Positions 35,853-43,941 of a DNA stretch of 64,000 bases are shown one piece after another. Within the stretch, counting starts at the first letter, position 1. Each line of letters opens with the position of its first letter. The position numbers and the translations under genes were made by a program. Under the pieces are notes generated by a model. The model did no database searches, was not told where the DNA came from, and saw nothing but the letters and a program-made list of their open reading frames with translations. Origin of the DNA: CAVQJU01 sp963755195 (GTDB lineage: Bacteria > Acidobacteriota > Vicinamibacteria > Vicinamibacterales > CAVVIG01); assembly GCA_963755195.1 (NCBI GenBank), contig CAVWIZ010000006.1:124001-188000 (forward strand), given 5' to 3'.

Positions 35853-36622
35853 TCGTCTGTCGCTCGGCGGCCGAGCTCGAACGGATGCGCGAGGCCGGAC
35901 GGCTGGTGGGCGAAGTGTTGACGGAACTGTCGGCGCATGTCGGACCGGGTGTGAGCACGGCCGATCTGGACGAGCTGGCGGAGAAGCGGATCAGGCAGGC
36001 CGGCGCGACGCCCGCGTTCAAGGGGTATCACGGGTATCCCGCGACGATTTGCGCGTCGATCAACGACGAGGTGATCCACGGGATTCCGTCGGGGCGCCGC
36101 GTGCTGGCCGATGGCGACATCATCTCGATCGATGTCGGCGCCTCGCTCGACGGGTATTTTGGCGACAGTGCGTTGACGCTGCCGGTGGGGCACGTGACGG
36201 AGCAGGCGGCGATGCTGTTGCGCGTGACCGAGGAGTCGCTGTACCTGGCTATCGAGCGGGTACGGCCGGGTGGCCGCGTGTCGGATATCGGCCACGCCGT
36301 GCAGCGGCACGTGGAGGCCCACGGTTTTTCGGTCGTCCGCGAGTTCGTGGGCCACGGGATCGGGCAGCGGATGCACGAAGAGCCGCAGGTGCCCAACTAC
36401 GGCGAGCCCGGACACGGTCCGCGGCTGGCCGAGGGCATGGTGCTGGCGATCGAGCCCATGGTGAACGCGGGGAAGCCGGCGGTGAAGGTGCTCGCCGACG
36501 GCTGGACGGCGGTGACGCGCGACGTCAGTTTGTCCGCGCACTTCGAGCACACGGTGGCCGTCACGGCGGGAGAGCCGTTGATTCTGACGGCAAGGGCCGT
36601 TCCGGTGAGCGCGCGCCAGTAG
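35849..36622 (+). CDS. map: Methionine aminopeptidase, type I
   Basis: 257 residues from GTG at 35849, overlapping adk by four bases. Metal ligands lie in DVGASLDGYFGDSALT, FVGHGIGQRMHEEPQVPNY, and the terminal E positions. Removes initiator methionine. Confidence 0.98.
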   Translation: MIVCRSAAELERMREAGRLVGEVLTELSAHVGPGVSTADLDELAEKRIRQAGATPAFKGYHGYPATICASINDEVIHGIPSGRRVLADGDIISIDVGASLDGYFGDSALTLPVGHVTEQAAMLLRVTEESLYLAIERVRPGGRVSDIGHAVQRHVEAHGFSVVREFVGHGIGQRMHEEPQVPNYGEPGHGPRLAEGMVLAIEPMVNAGKPAVKVLADGWTAVTRDVSLSAHFEHTVAVTAGEPLILTARAVPVSARQ

Positions 36623-36671
36623 GCGTAGGGCGCGCCCCGTCAGAGGCAGTGGAGAGGCAGCGGAAGAGGTA

Positions 36672-36893
36672 GTGGAAGCAGTGGAAGACGCCAGGGCCAG
36701 GCTGACCGGCGAGGTCGTCGAACTGCTGCCGAGCGCGATGTATCGCGTCAGGCTGGACGCCGGACATCAGGTGCTGGCGCACGTGGCGGACCGGATCGAT
36801 CGCAATTTCGTGCGCGTGCTCGTTGGCGACCGGGTGGACGTGGAGCTATCGCCGGTCGATGCGGGCCGCGGGCGGATCGTGGGGAAGAGCTGA
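36672..36893 (+). CDS. infA: Translation initiation factor IF-1
   Basis: 73 residues from GTG at 36672; a second GTG at 36681 is possible. S1-like OB fold: GEVVELLPSAMYRVRLDAGHQVLAHVADR and FVRVLVGDRVDVELSPVDAGRGRIV. The N-terminus is unusually divergent from the typical MAKED start. Preceded by a GGAAG/GGAGAGG-rich spacer. Confidence 0.93.
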   Translation: MEAVEDARARLTGEVVELLPSAMYRVRLDAGHQVLAHVADRIDRNFVRVLVGDRVDVELSPVDAGRGRIVGKS

Positions 36894-36932
36894 GCATCCG
36901 AGCATGGCAGGATTGCAGGACTTGAGGATCTG

Positions 36933-37046
36933 ATGAAGGTGCGAGCATCGGTCAAGCGGATTTGCGACAAGTGCAAGATCGTCCGGCGCCGCGGCGTGGT
37001 GCGGGTGATTTGCCCGAATCAGAAACACAAACAGCGTCAGGGCTAG
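36933..37046 (+). CDS. rpmJ: 50S ribosomal protein L36
   Basis: 37 residues: MKVRASVKRICDKCKIV ... VICPNQKHKQRQG. The zinc ligands CxxC, C and H are all present. Too short for most ORF filters. Sits 39 bases after infA and 24 before rpsM, as in most bacteria. Confidence 0.97.
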   Translation: MKVRASVKRICDKCKIVRRRGVVRVICPNQKHKQRQG

Positions 37047-37070
37047 AGAAGGGCAAAGGGCAGAGGGCTT

Positions 37071-37445
37071 ATGGCACGAATTGCTGGTGTAGACCTTCCC
37101 AGGACGAAGCGGGTCGAGATCGGGCTCACCTACATTTTCGGGATCGGGCGCGTCCGCTCGAACGGCATCCTCAAGGACGCCGGCGTCAGTCCCGACCTGC
37201 GGGTGAAGGATCTGTCGGAAGACGACGTGCGCAAGATCAGCCGCGTGATTGAAGAGCAGGGCGGCGTCGAAGGCGACCTCCGCAAGGAAGTCTCGATGAA
37301 TATCAAGCGGCTGATGGAAATCGGCTGCTACCGCGGGGCGCGCCACCGCCGGGGCCTGCCGGTGCGCGGCCAGCGAACGCGCACCAACGCGCGGACGAGG
37401 AAAGGTCCCCGCAAGGGCGCCATCGCGAAGAAAAAGGTCATCTAG
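37071..37445 (+). CDS. rpsM: 30S ribosomal protein S13
   Basis: 124 residues. MARIAGVDLPRTKRVEIGLTYIFGIG start and the basic GLPVRGQRTRTNARTRKGPRKG tail are canonical. First gene of the alpha operon portion. Confidence 0.99.
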   Translation: MARIAGVDLPRTKRVEIGLTYIFGIGRVRSNGILKDAGVSPDLRVKDLSEDDVRKISRVIEEQGGVEGDLRKEVSMNIKRLMEIGCYRGARHRRGLPVRGQRTRTNARTRKGPRKGAIAKKKVI

Positions 37446-37482
37446 CGGACCGTAGGCAACTTGGAAGGACAGAGCAAGAGTT

Positions 37483-37940
37483 ATGGCGAAATCTGAACCG
37501 CAGGCCGACGGCGCCGCCGTCCCCGAGAAAGAGAAGAAGGAAGGGGCCGCCGGTCGGCGCAAGAAGACGTTCAAGAAGCGCGGCGAGAAGCGCATCGTCC
37601 ACCATGGTCTGGCGCACATCCAGGCGTCGTTCAACAACACCGTGGTCACGATCACCGACACCGAGGGCAACGTTGTCGCCTGGTCGAGCGCCGGGGGCAT
37701 CGGGTTCAAAGGATCGAGAAAAGGAACGCCGTTCGCCGCCACGCAGGCGGCGCTCAACGCCGGGAACGCGGCGAAGGCCGTCGGCATGCGCTCGCTGGAC
37801 GTGCGTGTGAAGGGACCGGGTTCCGGCCGCGAGTCGGCGGTCCGGGCGCTGCAGACCGTGGGTCTCGAAGTGAAATCGATCCGCGACGTGACGCCGATTC
37901 CCCACAATGGCTGCCGTCCGCCGAAGCGGAGGAGAGTGTA

Positions 37941-37941
<1 letters not shown>
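37483..37941 (+). CDS. rpsK: 30S ribosomal protein S11
   Basis: 152 residues, about 25 longer than usual because of a charged N-terminal extension (SEPQADGAAVPEKEKKEGAAGRRKK). Core HIQASFNNTVVTITD and GPGSGRESAVRALQ are normal. Stop shares a base with the rpsD ATG. Confidence 0.98.
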
Positions 37942-38570
<629 letters not shown>

Positions 38571-38581
38571 CGCGGGGAAAT

Positions 38582-38698
38582 CTGGTAATTGGGTAATCTG
38601 GCAATTTGGTAATTGAATCGTTCAATTGCCCAATCAATTACCAAGTGACTCAATTACTCAATTACTCGATTACCCAATTACTCGATTCGTTAGTCGCA
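38582..38698. repeat. Palindromic word repeat, family C, in the rpsD-rpoA spacer
   Basis: GGTAATTGGGTAATCTGGCAATTTGGTAATTG, then reverse-complement words CAATTGCCCAATCAATTACC and further CAATTACTCAATTACTCGATTACCC. The longest and most AT-rich copy, with nested possible stems. Confidence 0.92.
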
Positions 38699-38708
38699 CC
38701 CCGTCGAC

Positions 38709-38778
38709 CCGCAGCCTTACACAGACCTGCGGCGGGAGGTCGGCGGTTACTTGCAGGTCTGGAGGCCCGTCTGCGGGC
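38709..38778 (+). promoter_or_regulatory. Leader region of rpoA with alternative stem-loops
   Basis: CCGCAG (38709-38714) can pair with CTGCGG (38727-38732). The overlapping AGACCTGC (38723-38730) can instead pair perfectly with GCAGGTCT (38753-38760). A third stem GCCCG/CGGGC (38765-38769 with 38774-38778) lies 23 bases before the rpoA ATG. The first two helices exclude one another, as in attenuator-like switches. Function inferred. Confidence 0.45.
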
Positions 38779-38801
38779 CCGTAAGCGAAAGGACTGTAGA
38801 T

Positions 38802-39785
38802 ATGTTGTGGAAAGGCTTTCAGCGACCGAAGCGCCTGGAGTTCGAGCGCGAGACACTCACCGATCGGTTCGGCCGGTTTTACGCGCAGCCGTTCGAGCGA
38901 GGCTTCGGCACGACCATCGGCAACGCCGTCCGGCGCGTCCTGCTGTCGTCGATTGAAGGGGCCGCCATCACGGCCGTGAAGATCGAAGGCGTGCTCCACG
39001 AGTTTTCACCGATCCCGGGAGTGGTTGAGGATGCGACCGATATCATCCTGAACCTGAAGCAGATTCCCTTGAAGCTGCACGTCGACCACGCCAAGACGCT
39101 GACGATCAAGGTGGACAAGGCCGGCGAAGTGAGGGGCCGCGACATCCAGGCGGACGGCGACGTCGAGATTCTCGAGCCCGATGCGCACATCGCGACGGTC
39201 TCGGAGGGCGGCAAGCTCCACATGGAGATGCGCATGAAGCGCGGCCGCGGGTACGTGTCGGCCGACAAGAACTTCGACGAAGACCTGGGCATCGGCTGGA
39301 TTCCGATCGACTCGGTGCATTCGCCCGTCAAGAAGGTCAACTATCTGGTCGAGGCCGCGAGGCTCGGACAGACGACCGACTACGACAAGCTGACGATCGA
39401 CGTGTGGACGAACGGGTCGATCAACGCCCGCGACGCCGTGTCGCTGGCGGCCAAGCTGATCCGCGATCACTTGAACATCTTCATCAACCTCGAGGAAGGC
39501 ACCGGCGAGCAGGCGGAGGCGTCGGCCGATCAGCCGCGCGCCGGCGTCAGCAACGAGAATCTCGACAAGAGCGTTGAAGAGCTCGAGCTCTCCGTCCGGT
39601 CGTACAACTGCCTCAAGAACGCGAACATCCGGACGATTCGCGAGCTGGTGCAGAAAACCGAGGCCGAGATGCTCAAGACGAAGAACTTCGGCAGGAAGAG
39701 CTTGAACGAGATCAAGGAGATCCTGCACACCATGGGACTGAGCCTCGGCATGCGCGTCGATCAGCCGATGGCGGCACAGGAATAA
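38802..39785 (+). CDS. rpoA: DNA-directed RNA polymerase subunit alpha
   Basis: 327 residues from ATG at 38802 (MLWKGFQRPKRLEFE). Alpha-NTD with GFGTTIGNAVRRVLLSSIEG; alpha-CTD with the UP-element-binding helix region NIRTIRELVQKTEAEMLKTKNFGRKSLNEI. Normal length. Confidence 0.99.
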   Translation: MLWKGFQRPKRLEFERETLTDRFGRFYAQPFERGFGTTIGNAVRRVLLSSIEGAAITAVKIEGVLHEFSPIPGVVEDATDIILNLKQIPLKLHVDHAKTLTIKVDKAGEVRGRDIQADGDVEILEPDAHIATVSEGGKLHMEMRMKRGRGYVSADKNFDEDLGIGWIPIDSVHSPVKKVNYLVEAARLGQTTDYDKLTIDVWTNGSINARDAVSLAAKLIRDHLNIFINLEEGTGEQAEASADQPRAGVSNENLDKSVEELELSVRSYNCLKNANIRTIRELVQKTEAEMLKTKNFGRKSLNEIKEILHTMGLSLGMRVDQPMAAQE

Positions 39786-39856
39786 GAAGGGCTAAGGGCT
39801 GAGGGCTAAGGGCTCGGGGGCTGACAGCCTTCAGCCCTCGGCCTTCAGCCCTACTG
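39786..39856. repeat. Palindromic word repeat, family D, in the rpoA-rplQ spacer
   Basis: GGGCTAAGGGCTGAGGGCTAAGGGCT on the left, and CAGCCTTCAGCCCTCGGCCTTCAGCCCT on the right. This is the only family D copy seen with both orientations; the arms can pair around CGGGGGCTGA. Confidence 0.9.
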
Positions 39857-39865
39857 AATCACACC

Positions 39866-40459
39866 ATGAGACACCGAGTTGCACACCGCAAGCTGGGACG
39901 CGTCACCGAGCATCGCATCGCGATGCTCCGCAATCAGGCGACCGCGCTCCTGCTCCACGAACACCTGACGACGACGGTGCCCAAGGCCAAGGAGTTGCGG
40001 CCGTTCGTCGAGCGCCTCATCACCATCGCCAAGCGGGGGCTCGTCGACGGTTCGGTCAACGCCCGCGAGCTGAACGCGCGCCGCATGGTGATGCAGGACG
40101 TGCAGGACCGCGAGGTTGTCACCAAGCTGTTCGACACGCTCGCGCCGCGGTTCGCTGAGCGGCAGGGCGGGTACACGCGCCTGCTCCGGCTCGGGTTCCG
40201 GAAGGGCGACAGCGCGGAAGTCGCGCAAGTCGAGCTCGTCGGCAGCGAATTCAACCCGCGGGCGAAGGCCGAGGGCGCCGCCAAGGGCGAGGCCGAAAAG
40301 CCGAAGGCCAAGGGCGTCGGCGGACGGCTGCGCGCCGCGGCCGAACGCATTCGCGGCAAGGGCAAGAAAGACGAGGAAGGCGACGCCGGAAAGAAGGCGA
40401 AGCCGTCCAAAGGGGTCACACGCAAGTCCACCACCCCGCGCAAGGCGGGCGGCAGCTAG
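39866..40459 (+). CDS. rplQ: 50S ribosomal protein L17 with extended basic tail
   Basis: 197 residues. The L17 core (MRHRVAHRKLGRVTEHRIAMLRNQATALLLHE ... GGYTRLLRLGFRKGDSAEVAQVELV) is about 120 residues. The rest is a Lys/Ala/Gly/Glu-rich low-complexity tail of about 75 residues. Last gene before the operon terminator. Confidence 0.98.
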   Translation: MRHRVAHRKLGRVTEHRIAMLRNQATALLLHEHLTTTVPKAKELRPFVERLITIAKRGLVDGSVNARELNARRMVMQDVQDREVVTKLFDTLAPRFAERQGGYTRLLRLGFRKGDSAEVAQVELVGSEFNPRAKAEGAAKGEAEKPKAKGVGGRLRAAAERIRGKGKKDEEGDAGKKAKPSKGVTRKSTTPRKAGGS

Positions 40460-40488
40460 TCACAGCGGCCGGTTGTCGCGAGAGGTTC

Positions 40489-40534
40489 AAGGGCCCGTCA
40501 GCGCAACGCGCGCCGGCGGGCCCTTTGTCGTTTT
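40489..40534 (+). terminator. Rho-independent terminator of the ribosomal block
   Basis: A perfect 9-base-pair stem, AAGGGCCCG (40489-40497) with CGGGCCCTT (40517-40525), is followed by TTTGTCGTTTT. It lies 30 bases after the rplQ stop. Confidence 0.9.
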
Positions 40535-40624
40535 CCATTCGCCGAGGCCGACAAACGGTGGAGTAGACTGCGCCATGGCTGACCTCCGGGAACACATCGC
40601 CGCAGACCATTAGCCGCAGAATTC

Positions 40625-41203
40625 ATGAAAGACTCCGTGGATTCGATCGAGGCGAGAATCCGTCGTGTCACCCAGGAAGATGTCGCGATCGTTCCGTATG
40701 ATCCGACGTGGCCCGATCAGTTTCTTCGTGAGCGGGCCCACCTGCTGTCATGCCTGCCGAACGAGCTCATCAAACGCATCGAACATTTCGGCAGCACTGC
40801 GGTGCCTGGTCTGGCCGCGAAGCCAGTCATCGACATACTCGTTGAAGTGACCGACTTGGAAGCGACGAAGGCTCGCGTTGTTCCCGTGCTGGAATCACAG
40901 GGATACGAGTACTTTTGGCGTCCCACGCACGGCGATGATGGCCCGCCCTTCTATGCATGGTTCATCAAGCGAGATCCGGCCACCGGCCTTCGGACACACC
41001 ACATCCACATGGTCGAGGGCCATTTTGTCGAGCACTGGGATCGACTGCTCTTCCGCGACTATCTCGTCGGGCATGCCGATGTCGCCAGGGAATACGAGAG
41101 CCTCAAACGTCACTTGGCATCGGCGTACCCGAACGACCGCATCGCCTATACGAGAGGGAAGTCGGAATTCATCAACCAGATCGCGAAGCGCGTGCAACGC
41201 TGA
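40625..41203 (+). CDS. GrpB-family protein (UPF0157)
   Basis: 192 residues. The nucleotidyltransferase-like signature IEHFGSTAVPGLAAKPVIDILVEV (residues about 57-80) and FRDYLVGHADVAREYESLKRHLA are typical of GrpB/UPF0157 proteins, sometimes fused to CoA kinases or acetyltransferases. Biochemical role unknown. First gene of a lower-GC patch of unrelated small genes. Confidence 0.9.
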   Translation: MKDSVDSIEARIRRVTQEDVAIVPYDPTWPDQFLRERAHLLSCLPNELIKRIEHFGSTAVPGLAAKPVIDILVEVTDLEATKARVVPVLESQGYEYFWRPTHGDDGPPFYAWFIKRDPATGLRTHHIHMVEGHFVEHWDRLLFRDYLVGHADVAREYESLKRHLASAYPNDRIAYTRGKSEFINQIAKRVQR

Positions 41204-41233
41204 AGTCGTCGTCCCAAGGCCTAATGCCGACTC

Positions 41234-41569
41234 GTGCATGTTTGCCCCCGCGGATGGCCCACGGGTTGCGGAGAAGGAAGCCATTCTTGCGGGTTCCCGA
41301 AGGCGCTGGAATTGTTGAAGACAGTGGGGCACACATCGACAAAGGTTGCGTCGTTGGACGAAACGAGAGTGGGCGAACACTACGCAATGGTGCGCGCTCA
41401 GTTCGTATGGCGTTTTGAGAAGGCCCCGGCGCCGCCGATCGATGTCGAGGTCGATTCCACGTTCATCCTGTATCTCAAGGACGGTGTGCCCAAGATCGTC
41501 TTTCACCACGAGCACGAGGATTTCTGGCAGGTGCTGCGAACGCGGGGCGTGTTGCCGCTGCTGGGTTAG
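41234..41569 (+). pseudogene. Probable fragment of a SnoaL/NTF2-like protein
   Basis: The last ~85 residues (ALELLKTVGHTSTKVASLDE ... EHEDFWQVLRTRGVLP) read like the C-terminal half of a small cone-shaped NTF2-like/SnoaL domain: VRAQFVWRFEKAP, DVEVDSTFILYLKDGVPKIVFHHEHED. The first ~25 residues are not convincing, and no matching N-terminal half is found upstream. Family assignment is tentative. Confidence 0.4.
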
Positions 41570-41579
41570 CCCGACCAAG

Positions 41580-42110
41580 ATGATCACCTATACCAAAGTC
41601 GAGCCTTCTGACGATCCTGAGTTCGTGGCGTGGGTCGAGCAGGTCATAAACGGTGTTGAAAACCGGTTCGAAGCCGATCAGATCTATGTGGTGAAGATCG
41701 ACAACTGGTTTGGGCAGCGGTGGCTGGGCTTTTCGGGCAAAACTCTTGGGGCACTAGGGTTACGCAAGTCGAGGCTGACATTGCCACCCTTCGTTCCGTC
41801 ACGGGTGCTGTCGCAGCAACGGTTCTTCGAGGAGGGCGCTCGCCATAGGCCACGCCAAAGGCTGGCATTGTGGCAACGAAGTGGTGAGAATCTCCAGCGC
41901 TATGCCGACATCGTGGTTCACGACGCGAGTGTGTTCTGGTACAGCGGAAGCACGGCCGAGAACGGTCGGGGAAGCCTAATGGCGTACGTGCTGACGTCGG
42001 AAGGACACTGGCCATGGTATGTCGGGGTGCGTCGTACTGGCGCGTGGCGTGTTGTCGAAGCTGTGGGCATATCAAGACGCGAACTCAAGGACATCCAGGA
42101 GCCACGTTAG
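41580..42110 (+). CDS. Conserved hypothetical protein
   Basis: 176 residues from ATG at 41580, 10 bases after the preceding stop; the open frame upstream is not conserved-looking. It contains VVKIDNWFGQRWLGFSGKTLGALG and LTLPPFVPSRVLSQQRFF, which recall a small uncharacterised family found in many bacteria. Soluble, no signal peptide. Function unknown. Confidence 0.65.
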   Translation: MITYTKVEPSDDPEFVAWVEQVINGVENRFEADQIYVVKIDNWFGQRWLGFSGKTLGALGLRKSRLTLPPFVPSRVLSQQRFFEEGARHRPRQRLALWQRSGENLQRYADIVVHDASVFWYSGSTAENGRGSLMAYVLTSEGHWPWYVGVRRTGAWRVVEAVGISRRELKDIQEPR

Positions 42111-42131
42111 GTGCACCTGAGGGAGCGAACG

Positions 42132-42548
42132 ATGGGGTATTTGAACAGCACGTGGTCACTCGGCCTCGTCTTCATGGCTGTCACCGTGCCGTCCTTTCAA
42201 AGTCGCGAATCCCTCGGAGCGTCAACCTTGGAAAACTGGAATCGACCACGGTGTCCGTCAGCAGTGTGAACGGAAAACGCGAACAGCGAACATCATTTCG
42301 GACGTCGATCCGACGACGACGAGATCGTCGAATCCCATCGTCCGCAGGAGGCGGCACTCGACGTCGTGTACGGGGATCGCGACGGGAGAAAGCGCGTAGA
42401 TAAACTGCCATCGATACCGTTGACTGGCTTCAGGGCCTATTTCCCTCTGGAGAAGCCGCTCGATGGCGTTGTCGGTCTCACGGTTGTGTTTCCTGGTCCG
42501 TCGATGGTCGAAGTGTCGGAAATCGAAGTCATGGGTACGGCCCCTTGA
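42132..42548 (+). pseudogene. Possible small exported protein, frame broken twice
   Basis: ATG at 42132 starts a signal-like stretch (MGYLNSTWSLGLVFMAVTVPSFQS) that soon meets a stop. The remaining part reads in other frames: KLESTTVSVSSVNGKRE, then SDDDEIVESHRPQEAALDVVYGDRDG ... PSMVEVSEIEVMGTAP. One missing A near 42236 and one extra base near 42292 would join them. It may be a real gene with errors, a decayed gene, or not coding at all. Confidence 0.35.
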
Positions 42549-42590
42549 GGCCTTGAGTCGGTGGACGGACATGACGAAGGGAGATCTCGA

Positions 42591-42878
42591 ATGGTAGTCA
42601 AGCGAATCGGACCGCTCTCGTTCGCGAAAGTGTCTGGGATCCTGTATGCGATTCTTGGAGTGTTCTTTGGCGGTATCTTTTCGCTGGCTGCGCTGGCTGG
42701 CAGCGTCGCGTCCAACACTTCCGGCAGTGCGGGGTTTGGAGCGTTCGTAGGTATTGGGGCAATCCTAATCTTCCCGGTTCTATATGGCGGTCTCGGTTTT
42801 GTTTTCACGCTCCTGAGCGCTTGGCTGTATAACGTGGTCGCCGGCTGGGTGGGTGGCATTGAGATGGACCTCCAATAG
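42591..42878 (+). CDS. Small conserved membrane protein
   Basis: 95 residues from ATG at 42591 with AAGGGAG nine to fourteen bases upstream. A short basic start (MVVKRIGPLSFAKVSG) leads into hydrophobic segments at about 15-37 and 48-80, and the protein ends WVGGIEMDLQ. This layout (VKRIGP ... AGWVGGIE) recurs in uncharacterised bacterial membrane proteins. Function unknown. Confidence 0.75.
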   Translation: MVVKRIGPLSFAKVSGILYAILGVFFGGIFSLAALAGSVASNTSGSAGFGAFVGIGAILIFPVLYGGLGFVFTLLSAWLYNVVAGWVGGIEMDLQ

Positions 42879-42955
42879 CGGCGTGCAGCCGTCTCACAAA
42901 TGCGACCGTTGCGGCTTGGCTCTCTAGACGTGACGCGCGCAGGAGGGTAGCTCAC

Positions 42956-43423
42956 GTGACTTCGGAAAACGTGTGGCACGTCGCGAGACGAGTGCTCGGT
43001 GTGTACTTCGTCGTCGAAGGACTACTCCACGCGGCTGGAGCGTTGGCGATGCTGGGCATCGTTCTTCCGGAGGGAAGCAGCCGGGCGGGTTACGTATCTG
43101 CGGCGCTGTTACAGGGCGTCATTGGTGTTGTTGCAGGCGCCCTTCTCCTGCGGGGCAATGATCGACTGAGTGGTGCTACGCCGATTGACGTCGATGCCGA
43201 CGCGCTGAAACGAGGCTCGATCCAGCTCCTGGGAATGGTGTTCCTTGTCCAGGGCGCAATCACGTTCGCAAGGGCAGCGGTCGGTGCGATGACTGTTCTA
43301 GCCGGCTGGCAATACCGAGCTTCAGAGTTCGCTGCCGCCGCCGTCGAACTGAGTGCGGCGGGCCTGCTCATCACGCGGCCAGGACGCATTGCCACGATGC
43401 TGCAGAAGTACGAAGGCGTCTAG
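42956..43423 (+). CDS. Hypothetical four-helix membrane protein
   Basis: 155 residues from GTG at 42956, supported by AGGAGG at 42941-42946. About four hydrophobic helices (17-38, 48-65, 91-112, 125-140). No family recognised. Sits between two other small genes in the 40.6-43.9 kb patch. Confidence 0.7.
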   Translation: MTSENVWHVARRVLGVYFVVEGLLHAAGALAMLGIVLPEGSSRAGYVSAALLQGVIGVVAGALLLRGNDRLSGATPIDVDADALKRGSIQLLGMVFLVQGAITFARAAVGAMTVLAGWQYRASEFAAAAVELSAAGLLITRPGRIATMLQKYEGV

Positions 43424-43440
43424 CGAAGTCAGGCCGACTT

Positions 43441-43908
43441 ATGGCGCAGCGACTGTTCTATTTCCGCCCGGGTGAGGAAGCTCGCATGCTCGCCAGGTGC
43501 CAATTCGGAATCGACGTCACCGGAAGATGCGGCGCGTCGTTGACCTATCCGACAAAGGGCTACCCTTGGCGCAATAACATTGTGAAGCACTTTGAGTTTC
43601 ATCTCAGTAAAGAAGAAACCGCTCATCTCTTCAGGGAAGTCCGACGACTCAAGGCCGAGCATCCGAGTGAATGTCTTGCGAACGATCAACTGTGGAGCGA
43701 TTCATCAGAGAAGGCAAACGGCATCACACGAGACAGCACAGGAACCCTGTGCCACACGATTGGCATCTCGGAAGACGGCGGTCATTGGGAAGAGCACTTT
43801 GCCATGCGCGAAGACTCGGACGCCCTACTACAATCCTCTCTCTATCAGGCGATAGCACGATTGATTGGGCCGCACGAGAGATTGGACGAGCGTTCACAAT
43901 CGGCCTAG
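43441..43908 (+). CDS. Hypothetical soluble protein
   Basis: 155 residues, 17 bases after the membrane protein gene. No signal peptide or membrane helix. Contains HFEFHLSKEETAHLFREVRRLKAEHPSE and HTIGISEDGGHWEEHF. Family not recognised. Ends 33 bases before the convergent MATE gene. Confidence 0.6.
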   Translation: MAQRLFYFRPGEEARMLARCQFGIDVTGRCGASLTYPTKGYPWRNNIVKHFEFHLSKEETAHLFREVRRLKAEHPSECLANDQLWSDSSEKANGITRDSTGTLCHTIGISEDGGHWEEHFAMREDSDALLQSSLYQAIARLIGPHERLDERSQSA

Positions 43909-43941
43909 CAGGTGAATGGAGCCGACGCGGCCGCGGCGGCG

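Noticed and set aside
36623..36671. Palindrome GGGCGCGCCC between map and infA as regulatory site
   Set aside because: Ten bases of G/C palindrome are expected often by chance at this GC content, and no second copy was found near other genes.
40461..40624. Attachment site or tRNA at the left edge of the 40.6-43.9 kb patch
   Set aside because: No tRNA, integrase or flanking direct repeat could be found, so an integrated element cannot be claimed.
41346..41579. N-terminal Arg/Ser-rich extension of the hypothetical protein starting at 41580
   Set aside because: It lies entirely opposite in phase to the preceding fragment gene and has a composition typical of out-of-frame translation.
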